Assembly (NCBI GenBank): GCA_040002995.1
Contig: JBDUDK010000001.1
Coordinates: 1-32,132, forward strand
Length of the DNA: 32,132 nt
Direction: 5' to 3'
DNA from: JBDUDK01 sp040002995
GTDB lineage: Bacteria > Actinomycetota > Acidimicrobiia > Acidimicrobiales > Ilumatobacteraceae
In this document: one piece after another, positions 1-8,364 of the stretch
Position numbering within the stretch: position 1 is the first letter of the stretch
How the letters are laid out: every line of letters starts with the position of its first letter
Position numbers and translations under genes: made by a program
Notes under the pieces: model-generated
Told to the model about the DNA's origin: nothing
The model's input: the letters and a program-made list of their open reading frames with translations, nothing else
Database searches by the model: none

Positions 1-208
1 GGACCTCGTAGCCCTCGTGCTGGAAGTGGTGCTCGGTGAGCCACATCGTGTCGAACCCGACGCTGTCGGCGGTCTGGGCCCAGTGGATCATGTTGTCGTA
101 GCAGGCGATGACCGCGTCGTTGCCGAAGCGACGTTCGGTGGGAACTATCGACGGGTCACCCGCGTCGGGCATGGGAACGGTCCCGAAGAAGTTCGTGTCG
201 ACGCGCAT
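1..208 (-). CDS. LLM-class flavin-dependent oxidoreductase, N-terminal part (cut by window edge)
   Basis: The first 69 residues of a bacterial-luciferase-like (LLM) flavin-dependent monooxygenase; the rest lies beyond base 1. The translation starts MRVDTNFFGTVPM and contains WLTEHHFQHEGYEV, the HH-containing stretch after the first beta-alpha unit that is typical of this family of TIM-barrel enzymes using reduced F420 or FMN. Substrate cannot be inferred. The ATG at 208 is chosen because a TACCCT box sits 6 nt upstream, fitting a leaderless transcript, and no ribosome binding site is present. It lies 67 bp downstream of, and in the same direction as, the gamma-glutamyltransferase-family gene, but its own promoter suggests separate transcription. 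Confidence 0.85.
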   Translation of the reverse strand, partial: MRVDTNFFGTVPMPDAGDPSIVPTERRFGNDAVIACYDNMIHWAQTADSVGFDTMWLTEHHFQHEGYEV

Positions 209-214
209 GCCTCA

Positions 215-220
215 AGGGTA
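215..220 (-). promoter_or_regulatory. -10 element of leaderless LLM gene
   Basis: On the minus strand TACCCT (matches TANNNT) ends 6 nt before the ATG at 208. A CTGACC hexamer 18 nt further upstream could be the -35. The distance implies that transcription starts at or within a base or two of the start codon. Inferred from sequence only. Confidence 0.5.
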
Positions 221-275
221 CTGCGCGGCAATAAGGACGGTCAGGCTGCTCACGCCGCCCGGCGGAGGTCTGGGC

Positions 276-1853
276 TCACCGCCCCGCCACGGAACCGATC
301 CGGGCCCGCGGATCGGCCGCTCCGGCGCGCATCCCGTCGTCGGCCAGCATGATGACGTTGGCGTGGCCGTACCGAGACTGGAACGCGGGGCCCTCGACGA
401 CAGTGTGACCACGCGTGCGCAGCCCGTCGATCCACGCCCTCGGCGCGCCCTCCTCGACCGACACGATCGGGCCCGCGGGCGACGTCCACGTGTCGAATCC
501 GGTGCCCACTCCCTCGAGCACCCAGCGCGGCGCGGCGACCGCGTGCGCGGGCGACTCGCTGTGGCGGAACAGTCGGGCCAGCAGTTGCAGGAGGACCTGC
601 GGCTGCGCGTCGCCTCCCTGGGTGCCAATCACCGCCCGCAGGCGCCCATCGAACGTATGGGCGAGTGCGGGCGACAACGTATGCGGCGGGCGCCGGCCCG
701 GCCCGAGCTCGGCGGGGTGACCGGGCTCGAGGCTGAAGCCGACGCCGCGGTTGTGCAGGTTGATGGCGGTGTTCGGCTCGACCAGCCATGAGCCGAACCC
801 GGCGGCGTTCGACTGGATCAGCGACACCGCCATCGCGTCGGTGTCGACGGTGCATAGGTAGGTGGTGTCGCCCGCGGCGACGGGCATCGGCAACGTGCTC
901 GCCCGGGCGGGATCGATGGCGTTTCGACGCGACTCGAGACGCGCCGGATCGAGAAGGCTGGCGACGTCGGCATGCTCGTGGAGCACCGTCGGACGGTCGT
1001 GGCCCGCCTGGCGTGATGCCTCGACGAGCAGATGCGCCCACAGCGCGTCGTCGGGATCGTCAGGCAGCGCGAGGCCGTCGGCGATCCACGCCGACGCCAA
1101 CGTGAGATACCCCTGCGAGTTCGGCGGGATCGTCGAGAGGCGGTGGCCGAACGCCGTCACCGTCGCAGGCTCCACCCAGTTGGCTTGAACCGTGGCGAGA
1201 TCCTCCGCCGTGAACAAGCCGTCGCCGATCGCGAGGAGGCCCTCGCCGAACTCGCCGTTGTAGAAACCTTCTCGGCCCGCCCGCGCGATCGTGCGCAGCG
1301 CTCGTCCCGCCCCTGGGCGCACGACACGCTCGCCCGGCGACTGAAGGTTGTGGTAGTCGTCGTGGGGTTCGGTCCACAACGCCACCGATGCGACGAGCAA
1401 CGGCGACGCTGGAAAGCCCCGTTCCGCGTACGCGATCGCCGGCGCGACGACGTCGGCGATCGGCAACCGGCCAAACCGCGCGTGCAGCGCGCACCAGCCG
1501 TCGACGCATCCCGGCACCGTCACCGCCGCGACGTCACCGCGATACGGCATGACGTTCAGACCACGTTCCCGCAACTTCTCCGGGTCGGCGTGGGTGCCGG
1601 CGCGTCCAGACGCGTTGAGTGCCGCAGGCGACGCGGCGTCGGGATCGTGGACGAGCGCGAAGAGATCGCCACCCATGCCGCAGAGATGCGGCGCGGTGAC
1701 GGCGAGGACCGCATTCGCCGCGATGGCCGCGTCGACCGCGTTGCCGCCTGCCACCATGATGCTCAGGCCCGCCGTACTCGCGAGATGATCCGCGCTCACC
1801 ACCATCGCGCCCGGAGCGTGCAGCGTCGTCAATGGTACGGGGCGGCGGGGCAC
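276..1853 (-). CDS. Gamma-glutamyltransferase-family hydrolase (Ntn autoprocessing)
   Basis: 525 residues from a GTG start; members of this N-terminal-nucleophile family cleave themselves before a threonine that then attacks gamma-glutamyl or acyl-amide bonds (glutathione, gamma-glutamyl amides, cephalosporin side chains). Seen: AGGNAVDAAIAAN near the N-terminus, APHLCGMGGD, the processing motif GDTTYLCTVD with the likely nucleophile at about Thr330, and the following QSNAAGFGSWL. These resemble the YwrD-like branch more than E. coli Ggt. No signal peptide is visible from this start, so it is probably cytoplasmic. The frame stays open to an ATG at 1979, but that start would run through the promoter and into the divergent gene; GTG 1853 has TAGGCT 8 nt upstream and leaves a sensible N-terminus. 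ATG 1805 would remove the conserved lead-in. Confidence 0.9.
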   Translation of the reverse strand: MPRRPVPLTTLHAPGAMVVSADHLASTAGLSIMVAGGNAVDAAIAANAVLAVTAPHLCGMGGDLFALVHDPDAASPAALNASGRAGTHADPEKLRERGLNVMPYRGDVAAVTVPGCVDGWCALHARFGRLPIADVVAPAIAYAERGFPASPLLVASVALWTEPHDDYHNLQSPGERVVRPGAGRALRTIARAGREGFYNGEFGEGLLAIGDGLFTAEDLATVQANWVEPATVTAFGHRLSTIPPNSQGYLTLASAWIADGLALPDDPDDALWAHLLVEASRQAGHDRPTVLHEHADVASLLDPARLESRRNAIDPARASTLPMPVAAGDTTYLCTVDTDAMAVSLIQSNAAGFGSWLVEPNTAINLHNRGVGFSLEPGHPAELGPGRRPPHTLSPALAHTFDGRLRAVIGTQGGDAQPQVLLQLLARLFRHSESPAHAVAAPRWVLEGVGTGFDTWTSPAGPIVSVEEGAPRAWIDGLRTRGHTVVEGPAFQSRYGHANVIMLADDGMRAGAADPRARIGSVAGR

Positions 1854-1861
1854 GGTTGCCG

Positions 1862-1880
1862 AGCCTACGGCCGGTACGTT
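1862..1880. promoter_or_regulatory. Divergent promoter pair (minus 1853 / plus 1887)
   Basis: Two facing -10 boxes lie in a 33-bp gap: TAGGCT on the minus strand (1862-1867), 8 nt before GTG 1853, and TACGTT on the plus strand (1875-1880), 6 nt before ATG 1887. Neither gene has a Shine-Dalgarno sequence, so both transcripts are predicted to be leaderless. Inference from spacing and motif. Confidence 0.55.
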
Positions 1881-1886
1881 CGGTCG

Positions 1887-2309
1887 ATGACCCGTGCGCG
1901 TGCCATCGGCATTCACGTGCTCGGCCTTCTCGGCGTACTCGTCACGACGTTTCTCCGCTGGGCCCGCACCGGTCGGCAATGGCGCTCGAGCTACGACCTT
2001 TTCGGAGTCGCGCGGCGAGTTGGCTTCACAAACAACGAGATGCTCGCCTCGGCCCTCCGCCTTTGGGTGCTGCTTCCCGCCCTAATCGGTCTCGCCCTCG
2101 TCTTCGCGGCGTTCCACCGGCCTCGCATCGGTACGGCCGTCGGCGTTGTCGTCGGGGCGGCGGCGGTGAGTGCAGGTGCGGCCGTTTTGAGCTCGAAACT
2201 GCACACGGGAGCCGCGCCCTCGATTTGCCTAGCAGCTGGCATCCTTGTCTTGATCAGCGGAGTTGCGGTTTTCATCGCCCCCGCATGGAGAGAGCAGGCG
2301 GAACAGTGA
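1887..2309 (+). CDS. Small four-helix membrane protein of unknown function
   Basis: 140 residues with four predicted transmembrane segments: roughly residues 8-24 (HVLGLLGVLVTTFL), 56-75 (LLPALIGLALVFAAF), 80-100 (alanine/valine/glycine rich) and 115-132 (LAAGILVLISGVAVFIA). Between helices 1 and 2 is a basic, probably cytoplasmic loop. I do not recognise the family. ATG 1887 is preceded by TACGTT at 6 nt, supporting this start over longer in-frame extensions that would run antisense through the divergent hydrolase gene. Its stop overlaps the GTG start of the next gene (GTGA, 2306-2309), so the two are translationally coupled and probably act together at the membrane. Confidence 0.75.
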   Translation: MTRARAIGIHVLGLLGVLVTTFLRWARTGRQWRSSYDLFGVARRVGFTNNEMLASALRLWVLLPALIGLALVFAAFHRPRIGTAVGVVVGAAAVSAGAAVLSSKLHTGAAPSICLAAGILVLISGVAVFIAPAWREQAEQ

Positions 2310-4033
2310 GCGAATACAACAAGTGGGCTGCGCCAGCTCCGGGTGCCTCGTCGGATCCGGCTCCGGTGCCGGCTCCGTATGTTCCCGAGACGACCTCCGG
2401 GCATCGCGGGAGAGTGCGCGGAATCGTCGCGGCCACCGCAGCCGTGGCGGTGCTCGCGGGTGGCATTGCATTTGGCGTCAGCCGCCTTGCGTCTGCCGAC
2501 GGAGCCGGCAGCCCCGAGGCCGCCGTTCGCCAGTTCTTCGACGCAATCACCAAGCGCGACATGGTCGGCGTCCTCGACGCCCTTCCGCCGGGGGAGCGCG
2601 AATCGATCAAAGAGCCTGTGGTCGAGCTGGCTACTGAGCTGAAACGCCTCGGCGTTCTGTCGAACACGTTCGAGTTGAACAACGTCTCCGGCCTCGACTT
2701 CTCCATCGCCAACCTCACCCTCAAGACCGACGACGTGCGCTCCGATCTCGCAGTCGTAGAGATCACCGGCGGTTCGCTCACCACCACGGTCGACATGGCC
2801 AAAGTTCCATTCGGCTCGTTGATCGACGACATCGCGTTCGACGGGAAGCGCCCGAACGATGCGAAAACCACCACCAGTGATATGGCCGAGGGAGACAATC
2901 TCCGGCTGGCCACCGTCAAACAGGACGGAGGTTGGCACGTCAGTCTTTGGTATTCGATCGCCGAGGCGGCCCGCAAGAGTGCGGGCCTTCCCATGCCTGC
3001 GTTGGCCGACGCGATTGCCGCCATTGGCACCGACACCCCCGACGCCGCGGTCGAGGAACTCATCGCCGCCGCTCTGAACCTCGATCTCCGCCGCATCATC
3101 GAGCTAACGCCCCCCGACGAGACGCGCGCCCTGCACGAGTACGCGCCGCTCTTCCTCAACGACGCCCAGCAGTCGGCACAGAAGTTCAAGAAGGACAACG
3201 AGGTGTCGATCTCGCTCGACAAACTCGAGACGTCCGTCACCGGAACGGGCTCGACGCGACAAGTTGCCGTCACGGCATTCGCCGTCTCCGGTAACACCGC
3301 CGACGGCGCATTCTTGGTTGCCCACGATGGCACCTGCACGACCTTCACGTTCCCTGGTGATGCCAAGCCGACAAAGACGTGCGCCGCGGATGCGCAAGCC
3401 GAGCTCGACACGCTGGGTTTGGGCGCGCTGAGCAGTCTGGCGACGCTCGACAAGACCCTTGGCGTCACGGTCGTCGAGGTCGACGGTCACTGGTACGTGA
3501 GCCCCACCCGCACGTCAATGGAACTCTTCGTGGGCATGCTTCGTCCGCTCGACCAGAAGAAGCTCCGCGACATCATCACGTCGTTCGAAGGCATGATGAC
3601 GCCCAAGACCCACTTCGAGATCATCGGTGACGCGGTCGATTCGTCGGTCGGTTCCACCTCCGCCTCGACGATCCCGTCGGTGTATGGCCGTTGCTACATC
3701 GCCGCCGATCCCGCGGCTTGCTTCGCCGACGCGTTGTCGAGCGGCGAGATCACGGCCACCGACGTCCCGGTGGAGTTCCGGTTCGATTGTTTCGGTACCT
3801 ACCTCGACGACCGAGTGAACATGTCGGTCACGGAGCTCGCCGCCGCTGCCACCGAAGTGCACGACTGCCTGCAGCCCCACATCGTCGCCGGCGAGATCAA
3901 CATCGACGACCTCGAAGCCGAGCTGGCCAAGCCGGAATGCATCGGTGACATCAACCCCTACTCGCCCGAGGTTCCCGCCAAGGACTCCGATGCGGAATTG
4001 AACAGACTCTACGACTGCGCGTACGTCGGCTGA
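2306..4033 (+). CDS. Membrane-anchored exported protein with NTF2/DUF4878-like repeats
   Basis: 575 residues from a GTG overlapping the previous stop. The N-terminus is Pro/Ala rich (about 1-35), then one transmembrane helix (about 45-70, VAVLAGGIAFGVSRLA), and a large outside domain. The stretch SPEAAVRQFFDAITKRD just after the helix looks like the start of an NTF2-like or DUF4878-type domain, and a related stretch (TPDAAVEELIAAALNLD) recurs about 175 residues on, suggesting two or more copies. The last 130 residues carry six cysteines, consistent with disulfides outside the membrane. Function unknown. The upstream four-helix protein is the obvious partner. The domain names are a resemblance judged by eye. 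Confidence 0.75.
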   Translation: MSEYNKWAAPAPGASSDPAPVPAPYVPETTSGHRGRVRGIVAATAAVAVLAGGIAFGVSRLASADGAGSPEAAVRQFFDAITKRDMVGVLDALPPGERESIKEPVVELATELKRLGVLSNTFELNNVSGLDFSIANLTLKTDDVRSDLAVVEITGGSLTTTVDMAKVPFGSLIDDIAFDGKRPNDAKTTTSDMAEGDNLRLATVKQDGGWHVSLWYSIAEAARKSAGLPMPALADAIAAIGTDTPDAAVEELIAAALNLDLRRIIELTPPDETRALHEYAPLFLNDAQQSAQKFKKDNEVSISLDKLETSVTGTGSTRQVAVTAFAVSGNTADGAFLVAHDGTCTTFTFPGDAKPTKTCAADAQAELDTLGLGALSSLATLDKTLGVTVVEVDGHWYVSPTRTSMELFVGMLRPLDQKKLRDIITSFEGMMTPKTHFEIIGDAVDSSVGSTSASTIPSVYGRCYIAADPAACFADALSSGEITATDVPVEFRFDCFGTYLDDRVNMSVTELAAAATEVHDCLQPHIVAGEINIDDLEAELAKPECIGDINPYSPEVPAKDSDAELNRLYDCAYVG

Positions 4034-4044
4034 GCGGACTCAGC
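4029..4044. terminator. Small hairpin between convergent genes
   Basis: GCTGAG-CGGA-CTCAGC forms a perfect 6-bp stem with a 4-nt loop exactly over the two stop codons of the convergent genes ending at 4033 and 4040. There is no T-run, so it is at best a weak or attenuating terminator. Confidence 0.35.
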
Positions 4045-4882
4045 TGTCACGGAGCACAGCGGCGTTGCGCCACGAAGCCTCGACCGCGCTCAGGCGAGCC
4101 GCGGCACGGGGACGCAGTCGCGCGGCCACGGCGCTGACCAACATCTCGGCCACGGCAACCGTGGCGAGGACGCTGTCGAAGGGACCGGCCGCGTCGGCCG
4201 TAACCGTGAACGTTTGGTCGGCCAGGCGAGCCAACGGCGCGAGCGGTGCGTCGGTGATGGCGATGATGCGGGCGCCGCGGCCCGCGGCAGCAGTGGCTGT
4301 CGCGACGACCCATCGCTCGTAGCGACGGAGATCGACGGCAATGACGACGTCGCCCTCACGGACCCGCGAGAGCAACGCAGCTACCGACACCTCGTCGCCG
4401 GCGAGTCCCTCGACATTGTCGCGGAGCATGCTGAGACGGTCGACGAGCAGAACGCCCACGGCCCGGTCGGCGCTACCCGTCACGATCCAAATCCGCCGTG
4501 ACGGCGCGGCGAGCAGAGCGGCGACGGAACGGACCGACGCACGATCGACCGAACCGAGCGACGCCTCGAGGTTCGCGAGTCCGTCGGCGAGCGACCGACC
4601 GACAACATCGTTCGCGGGTCGCTCCCGAATCCGCTCGGCGGCGGGGCGAAGGCGATCGGAGAGTTCCGCCTGCACACTTGCCTGCAAACCTCGATACCCC
4701 TCGAAGCCAAGGTGGTCGGCGAGCCGGACGACGGTGGCGCCGGAAGTGTTGGCCTGCTCGGCGAGCGCGGCCACGGTGCCGAATGCGACGGAATCCGGAT
4801 GGGCAAGGAGGACGTCGACCACGCGACGTTCAGCGGGGGAGAGATCATCACGGTGGCGATTGACCACGTCGACCAGAGTCAT
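4040..4882 (-). CDS. MurR/RpiR-family transcriptional regulator (HTH + SIS)
   Basis: 280 residues. Residues about 1-80 form the RpiR-type helix-turn-helix (LSPAERRVVDVLLAHP, then TVAALAEQANTSGATVVRLA and LGFEGYRGLQ); about 115-255 form a sugar-isomerase (SIS) ligand-binding domain (RRIWIVTGSADRAVG, GDVVIAVDLRRYERWV, GARIIAITDAPLAPLA). Such regulators sense phosphosugars, amino acids or other small metabolites and usually control the neighbouring catabolic genes. ATG 4882 is chosen over a longer open frame to 5473 because TAACAT lies 7 nt upstream and the HTH begins where the family normally does. It is divergent from the aminotransferase at 4956, its most likely target. Ligand unknown. Confidence 0.88.
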   Translation of the reverse strand: MTLVDVVNRHRDDLSPAERRVVDVLLAHPDSVAFGTVAALAEQANTSGATVVRLADHLGFEGYRGLQASVQAELSDRLRPAAERIRERPANDVVGRSLADGLANLEASLGSVDRASVRSVAALLAAPSRRIWIVTGSADRAVGVLLVDRLSMLRDNVEGLAGDEVSVAALLSRVREGDVVIAVDLRRYERWVVATATAAAGRGARIIAITDAPLAPLARLADQTFTVTADAAGPFDSVLATVAVAEMLVSAVAARLRPRAAARLSAVEASWRNAAVLRDS

Positions 4883-4922
4883 GAAACGAATGTTACAATG
4901 CTTGTCGTCGTATGAAATGGAT
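4881..4922. promoter_or_regulatory. Divergent promoter with overlapping -10 boxes and candidate operator repeat
   Basis: Minus-strand TAACAT (4890-4895) is 7 nt before the regulator's ATG; plus-strand TACAAT (4894-4899) overlaps it and would give a leader of about 50 nt for the aminotransferase. Two near-identical 11-mers, ATGAAACGAAT (4881-4891) and ATGAAATGGAT (4912-4922), match at 9 of 11 positions and are spaced 31 bp apart, about three helical turns, so a regulator dimer or tetramer could bind both on one face. The operator role is inference. Confidence 0.4.
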
Positions 4923-4955
4923 CTTGCAGGAACACCAGTGAGGCACGGAGGAGAG

Positions 4956-6236
4956 ATGACCATCGTCGACGATGAGACGATCACCGCGGCGTGGTTGGAA
5001 CGCGATCGCACCGCATTGGCGAGTGTGCTGTCGCGCGCGTCCGACGTGGTAGCGGCCAGCGGGCAGGGTTCATGGCTGGTCGACGTCGAGGGGCGTCGCT
5101 TCCTCGACTTCGCGTGCGGCATCGCCGTAACCAACATCGGCCACTGCCATCCGCGGGTCGTCGAGGCCGCGGCGGCGCAGGTGCGCCGCCTGATCCACAC
5201 CTCGATCGTCACGCACAACGAGCGCAACGTCGAGCTGGCGGAGCGGTTGCGCGGTCTCGTACCCGAACTCGTCGACGCGCAGGTCTTCTTTTGCAACACG
5301 GGCGCGGAGACGATCGACGGTGCCATCAAGCTGGCCCGCCGGGTAACGGGGCGCCCGGGCATCGTCGCGTTCCGAGGCGGTTTCCACGGCCGGACTATCG
5401 GCGCTACCTCTGTCACGACGGCCAAGGCCAAATACCGCGCCGGCGTCGAGCCGCTCATGAGCGGGGTCAGCATCGCGCCCTACGCCTACCCGTTGCGGTA
5501 TGGCGGCGACGATGCCGCCACGATCGGAGCCCTTGCCGCGCTCGACGAAATATTTGCTCAGCAAACCGCGCCTGACACCGTCGCCGCAATGATCGTCGAG
5601 CCGGTGCTCGGCGAGGGTGGTTACGTCGTGCCGCCGAAAGCGTGGCTCGAAGGCCTCCGCGAGCGGTGCGACCGCTACGGCATCCTCCTCGTGTTCGACG
5701 AGGTGCAGAGCGGCGTTGGCCGTACCGGCTCACCGTTTGCCTTCCAGACGTTCGGCGTGCGTCCCGATGTCGCGCTGTTCGCGAAGGGGATCGCGTCAGG
5801 CTTTCCCCTCGGGGGACTCATCGCTCCTCGTCAAATCATGGAGCTCTGGCCTACGGCCACGCACGGCAGCACCTTCGGGGGCAACCTGGTGGCGTGTGCG
5901 GCCGCGCTCGCCACGCTCGACGTACTCGACGACGACGACTTGTACCTTCGTTGCCGGGTATTGGGCGAGCGAGTGGTCGACCGCCTGCGCGACGCCTCGA
6001 AGGCTTGCAGTCGGGTCCTCGAGGTGCGCGGAGTTGGCTTGATGGTCGGGATCGAACTCACGACCGCAGCCATTGCCGCGGCGGTGCAGGCCGAGTGTCT
6101 CGCCGAGGGGTTGATCGTGCTCACGTGTGGTCCCGCCGAGAATGTGGTGCGGTTGATGCCGGCGCTCACGATCTCAGACGACGACCTCACCGCGGGTCTG
6201 GACATACTGGTGCGTGCCTTCTCCGCCCACGCCTGA
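4956..6236 (+). CDS. Class-III pyridoxal-phosphate aminotransferase (4-aminobutyrate aminotransferase type)
   Basis: 426 residues, the usual size for the family. It transfers an omega- or alpha-amino group to a keto acid via PLP. Seen: the PLP-phosphate site NTGAETIDGAIKLAR (about 114-128), GGFHGRTIGATS (141-152), the cofactor aspartate in LLVFDEVQSGVGRTG (Asp248), the Schiff-base lysine in FAKGIASGFPLGG (Lys277), and TFGGNLVACAAA. Closest in look to GABA/5-aminovalerate aminotransferases; acetylornithine or taurine-type substrates are not excluded. The ATG at 4956 is fixed by a strong ribosome binding site, ACGGAGGAGAG (4944-4954). It overlaps the next gene by 23 bp, so they form an operon, with the RpiR-type gene divergent. 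Confidence 0.88.
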   Translation: MTIVDDETITAAWLERDRTALASVLSRASDVVAASGQGSWLVDVEGRRFLDFACGIAVTNIGHCHPRVVEAAAAQVRRLIHTSIVTHNERNVELAERLRGLVPELVDAQVFFCNTGAETIDGAIKLARRVTGRPGIVAFRGGFHGRTIGATSVTTAKAKYRAGVEPLMSGVSIAPYAYPLRYGGDDAATIGALAALDEIFAQQTAPDTVAAMIVEPVLGEGGYVVPPKAWLEGLRERCDRYGILLVFDEVQSGVGRTGSPFAFQTFGVRPDVALFAKGIASGFPLGGLIAPRQIMELWPTATHGSTFGGNLVACAAALATLDVLDDDDLYLRCRVLGERVVDRLRDASKACSRVLEVRGVGLMVGIELTTAAIAAAVQAECLAEGLIVLTCGPAENVVRLMPALTISDDDLTAGLDILVRAFSAHA

Positions 6237-7590
6237 TCTCGCCCTCGCCCTCGCGGCGATTGTCGGGACCGAGCACGCGATCGTCGACGCCGACATCATC
6301 GCGTCGTATGTCACCGATTGGACGGGCCGGTTTCACGGGGACGCGCTCGCCGTCGTACGTCCGCACACGGTCGCCGAGGTTGCCGCGGTCGTGCGGTGGT
6401 GTGCAACCAACGGTGTAGCCATCACGACCCAGGGCGGCAACACCAGCCTCGTCGCGGGCGCCGTCCCACGGCAGTCGGTGGTGCTCCTCACGCGCGGGCT
6501 GGCCGACGTTGGTGCACTCGATCTTGACGCCGGACAGATCACTGTGGGCGCCGGCGTGACGCTCGCCGCGGTGCACGCGGCGGTGGCGGGCAGCGGATGG
6601 GAGTTCGGCGTCGACCTCGGCGCCCGTGACACCGCCACGATCGGAGGCATGGTCGCCACCAACGCCGGCGGTATCCGCGTCGTTCGTCACGGCACCATGA
6701 GGGCGAACCTCGTCGGCACTGAGGCCGTGCTCGGCACGGGTGACATCGTCAGTCACCTCGGTGGGCTGGCCAAGGACAACACCGGCTATGAGCTCGGCGC
6801 GTTGCTGTGCGGCAGTGAAGGCACGCTCGGCATCGTGACCGCGGCGCGGCTGCGGATGGTGCGCTCACTTGCCGAACGCGTTGTCGCGCTGGTCGGCCTG
6901 GCGAGCGTGGCCGACGCGGTGGCGCTCGCCGGTCACCTTAGGCGCACCATCGACAGCCTCGAGGCGCTCGAGGTCATGGTGGCCCCGGCGATGGCCGTGG
7001 TCGCCGAGCATCTGGAAACGAGCGCGCCGTTTGCCGACGCCGGCGCCGTGCTCCTCGTCGAGGCGGCCGCGGATCACGACCCGACCGACGCGCTGGCCGC
7101 CGCGCTCGATGGCCGCGACGCCGTCGTCGCCACAGACCGGGCCGGGCGTGCCCGGCTGTGGCGATATCGCGAGAGTCAAACGGAGGCGATCGGCCAGCGC
7201 GGCGTGCCTCACAAACTCGACGTGTCGGTTCCCCTCGCGGTAACCGCGTCCTTCGTCGACGACGTCATGGCCCTCGGCCGTGACCACGGCGCCGAGGTCT
7301 TCGTGTTCGGCCATCTCGGCGACGGCAACCTGCACGTGAATCTGCTCGGCCCGGCGTCCGACGACGAACGCCTCGACGAGTTGGTCCTGCAGCTGGTGGC
7401 GTCTCGAGATGGAAGCATCAGCGCCGAGCACGGCATCGGGCGCGCCAAACCCCAGTGGTTGCACCTGAACCGATCGCCGGCTGAGCTCGACGCATTCCGC
7501 CGCGTCAAAGCCGCCCTCGACCCCGCCGGCATCCTGAACCCCGGCGTCCTCCTTCCCGACTTACGCAATCCGTCCTCTGAGGACGAATAG
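6214..7590 (+). CDS. FAD-binding 2-hydroxyacid dehydrogenase (GlcD/D-lactate/D-2-hydroxyglutarate type)
   Basis: 458 residues from GTG 6214, inside the end of the aminotransferase gene. N-terminal PCMH-type FAD domain (VVRPHTVAEVAAVVRW; GGNTSLVAGAV at about 75; TATIGGMVATNAGG at about 140; CGSEGTLGIVT at about 205) and C-terminal FAD-oxidase domain ending in FGHLGDGNLHVN (about 366-378) and AEHGIGRAK (about 406-414), which hold the metal- and substrate-binding histidines. Such enzymes oxidise D-2-hydroxyacids to 2-oxoacids. Paired with a transaminase, it could generate or consume the oxoacid partner; with a GABA-type transaminase, D-2-hydroxyglutarate or gamma-hydroxybutyrate chemistry is possible. 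Exact substrate is not determinable. Confidence 0.88.
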   Translation: MPSPPTPDLALALAAIVGTEHAIVDADIIASYVTDWTGRFHGDALAVVRPHTVAEVAAVVRWCATNGVAITTQGGNTSLVAGAVPRQSVVLLTRGLADVGALDLDAGQITVGAGVTLAAVHAAVAGSGWEFGVDLGARDTATIGGMVATNAGGIRVVRHGTMRANLVGTEAVLGTGDIVSHLGGLAKDNTGYELGALLCGSEGTLGIVTAARLRMVRSLAERVVALVGLASVADAVALAGHLRRTIDSLEALEVMVAPAMAVVAEHLETSAPFADAGAVLLVEAAADHDPTDALAAALDGRDAVVATDRAGRARLWRYRESQTEAIGQRGVPHKLDVSVPLAVTASFVDDVMALGRDHGAEVFVFGHLGDGNLHVNLLGPASDDERLDELVLQLVASRDGSISAEHGIGRAKPQWLHLNRSPAELDAFRRVKAALDPAGILNPGVLLPDLRNPSSEDE

Positions 7591-7596
7591 TGACAG

Positions 7597-8358
7597 TCAG
7601 TCGAACCACTGGGCGCGGCGTTGGAGCACGGCCTTCAGCACCGCGGGGCGGTCGGTCATGATGCCGTCGACGCCGAGATCGAGGAGCGCGGTCATCGTGC
7701 TCTCATCGTCGATCGTCCAGACGTGCACGGCAATGCCGAGTCGGTGGGCCCGGGCAACGAACGCGGCGTTCACCACCGTGAGCGGACCCTGCCGGATCGG
7801 CACCTGGGCCGCCGGAATCGATCGGGGCACGACCAGTCCGAACCGCAGACGGGCGACCTCGGCAGGTCCGAGCGCGGTACACAGCGTTGGCCCGAGCCCG
7901 GCGCGGATGCGGCCCAGGCGGCGGTCGCTGAACGAGCCCACGCACACGCGGTCGATCGCTTTCGTCCTCAGGATCACCTCGATGAGCGGCGCAACCGATG
8001 CGTCGGCCTTGGCGTCGATGTTGACGCGCACGTGCGGCCACGCCGCGAGGAGATCCTCGAGCAGCGGGATGGGTTCCGTGCCCGCGACCCGTGCCCGACG
8101 GACCTCTTGCCACGGTAACGACGCGATAGTGCCCCGCCGGTCGGTGACGCGGTCGAGACGGCTGTCGTGGAAAGCCACCAGCACTCCATCGGCGGTAGCG
8201 TGCACATCGGTCTCGATGTAGCGGTAGCCGAGACTAACGGCGTGCTCGAACGCCGGCATCGTGTTCTCGGGGACCTCGCTCGCGCCGCCACGATGAGCGA
8301 ACGGGATCGGTCCTGGATGGTCGAGGTACGCGAACCGAGCCGGGCGTGGTGCGGGCAT
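7597..8358 (-). CDS. Glycerophosphodiester phosphodiesterase (GDPD family)
   Basis: 253 residues. TIM-barrel phosphodiesterase that hydrolyses glycerophosphodiesters to glycerol-3-phosphate and an alcohol. Seen: FAHRGGASEVPENTMPAF (catalytic His/Arg and metal Glu near the N-terminus), YIETDVHATADGVLVAFHD (metal ligands and second catalytic His), VNIDAKAD, and the C-terminal VHVWTIDDE plus LGVDGIMTDRP typical of the family. No signal peptide, so probably cytoplasmic. ATG 8358 is preferred over ATG 8397, which would overlap the divergent gene; a GATACT box lies 6 nt upstream. It is convergent with the dehydrogenase ending at 7590 and divergent, with only 21 bp between, from the aldehyde dehydrogenase gene. 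Confidence 0.9.
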   Translation of the reverse strand: MPAPRPARFAYLDHPGPIPFAHRGGASEVPENTMPAFEHAVSLGYRYIETDVHATADGVLVAFHDSRLDRVTDRRGTIASLPWQEVRRARVAGTEPIPLLEDLLAAWPHVRVNIDAKADASVAPLIEVILRTKAIDRVCVGSFSDRRLGRIRAGLGPTLCTALGPAEVARLRFGLVVPRSIPAAQVPIRQGPLTVVNAAFVARAHRLGIAVHVWTIDDESTMTALLDLGVDGIMTDRPAVLKAVLQRRAQWFD

Positions 8359-8364
8359 CGCCGC

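Noticed and set aside
17..1041. Several long open frames on both strands inside the hydrolase gene
   Set aside because: Arg/Pro/His-rich products in the GC-biased antisense and off frames of the gamma-glutamyltransferase-family gene; no family resemblance.
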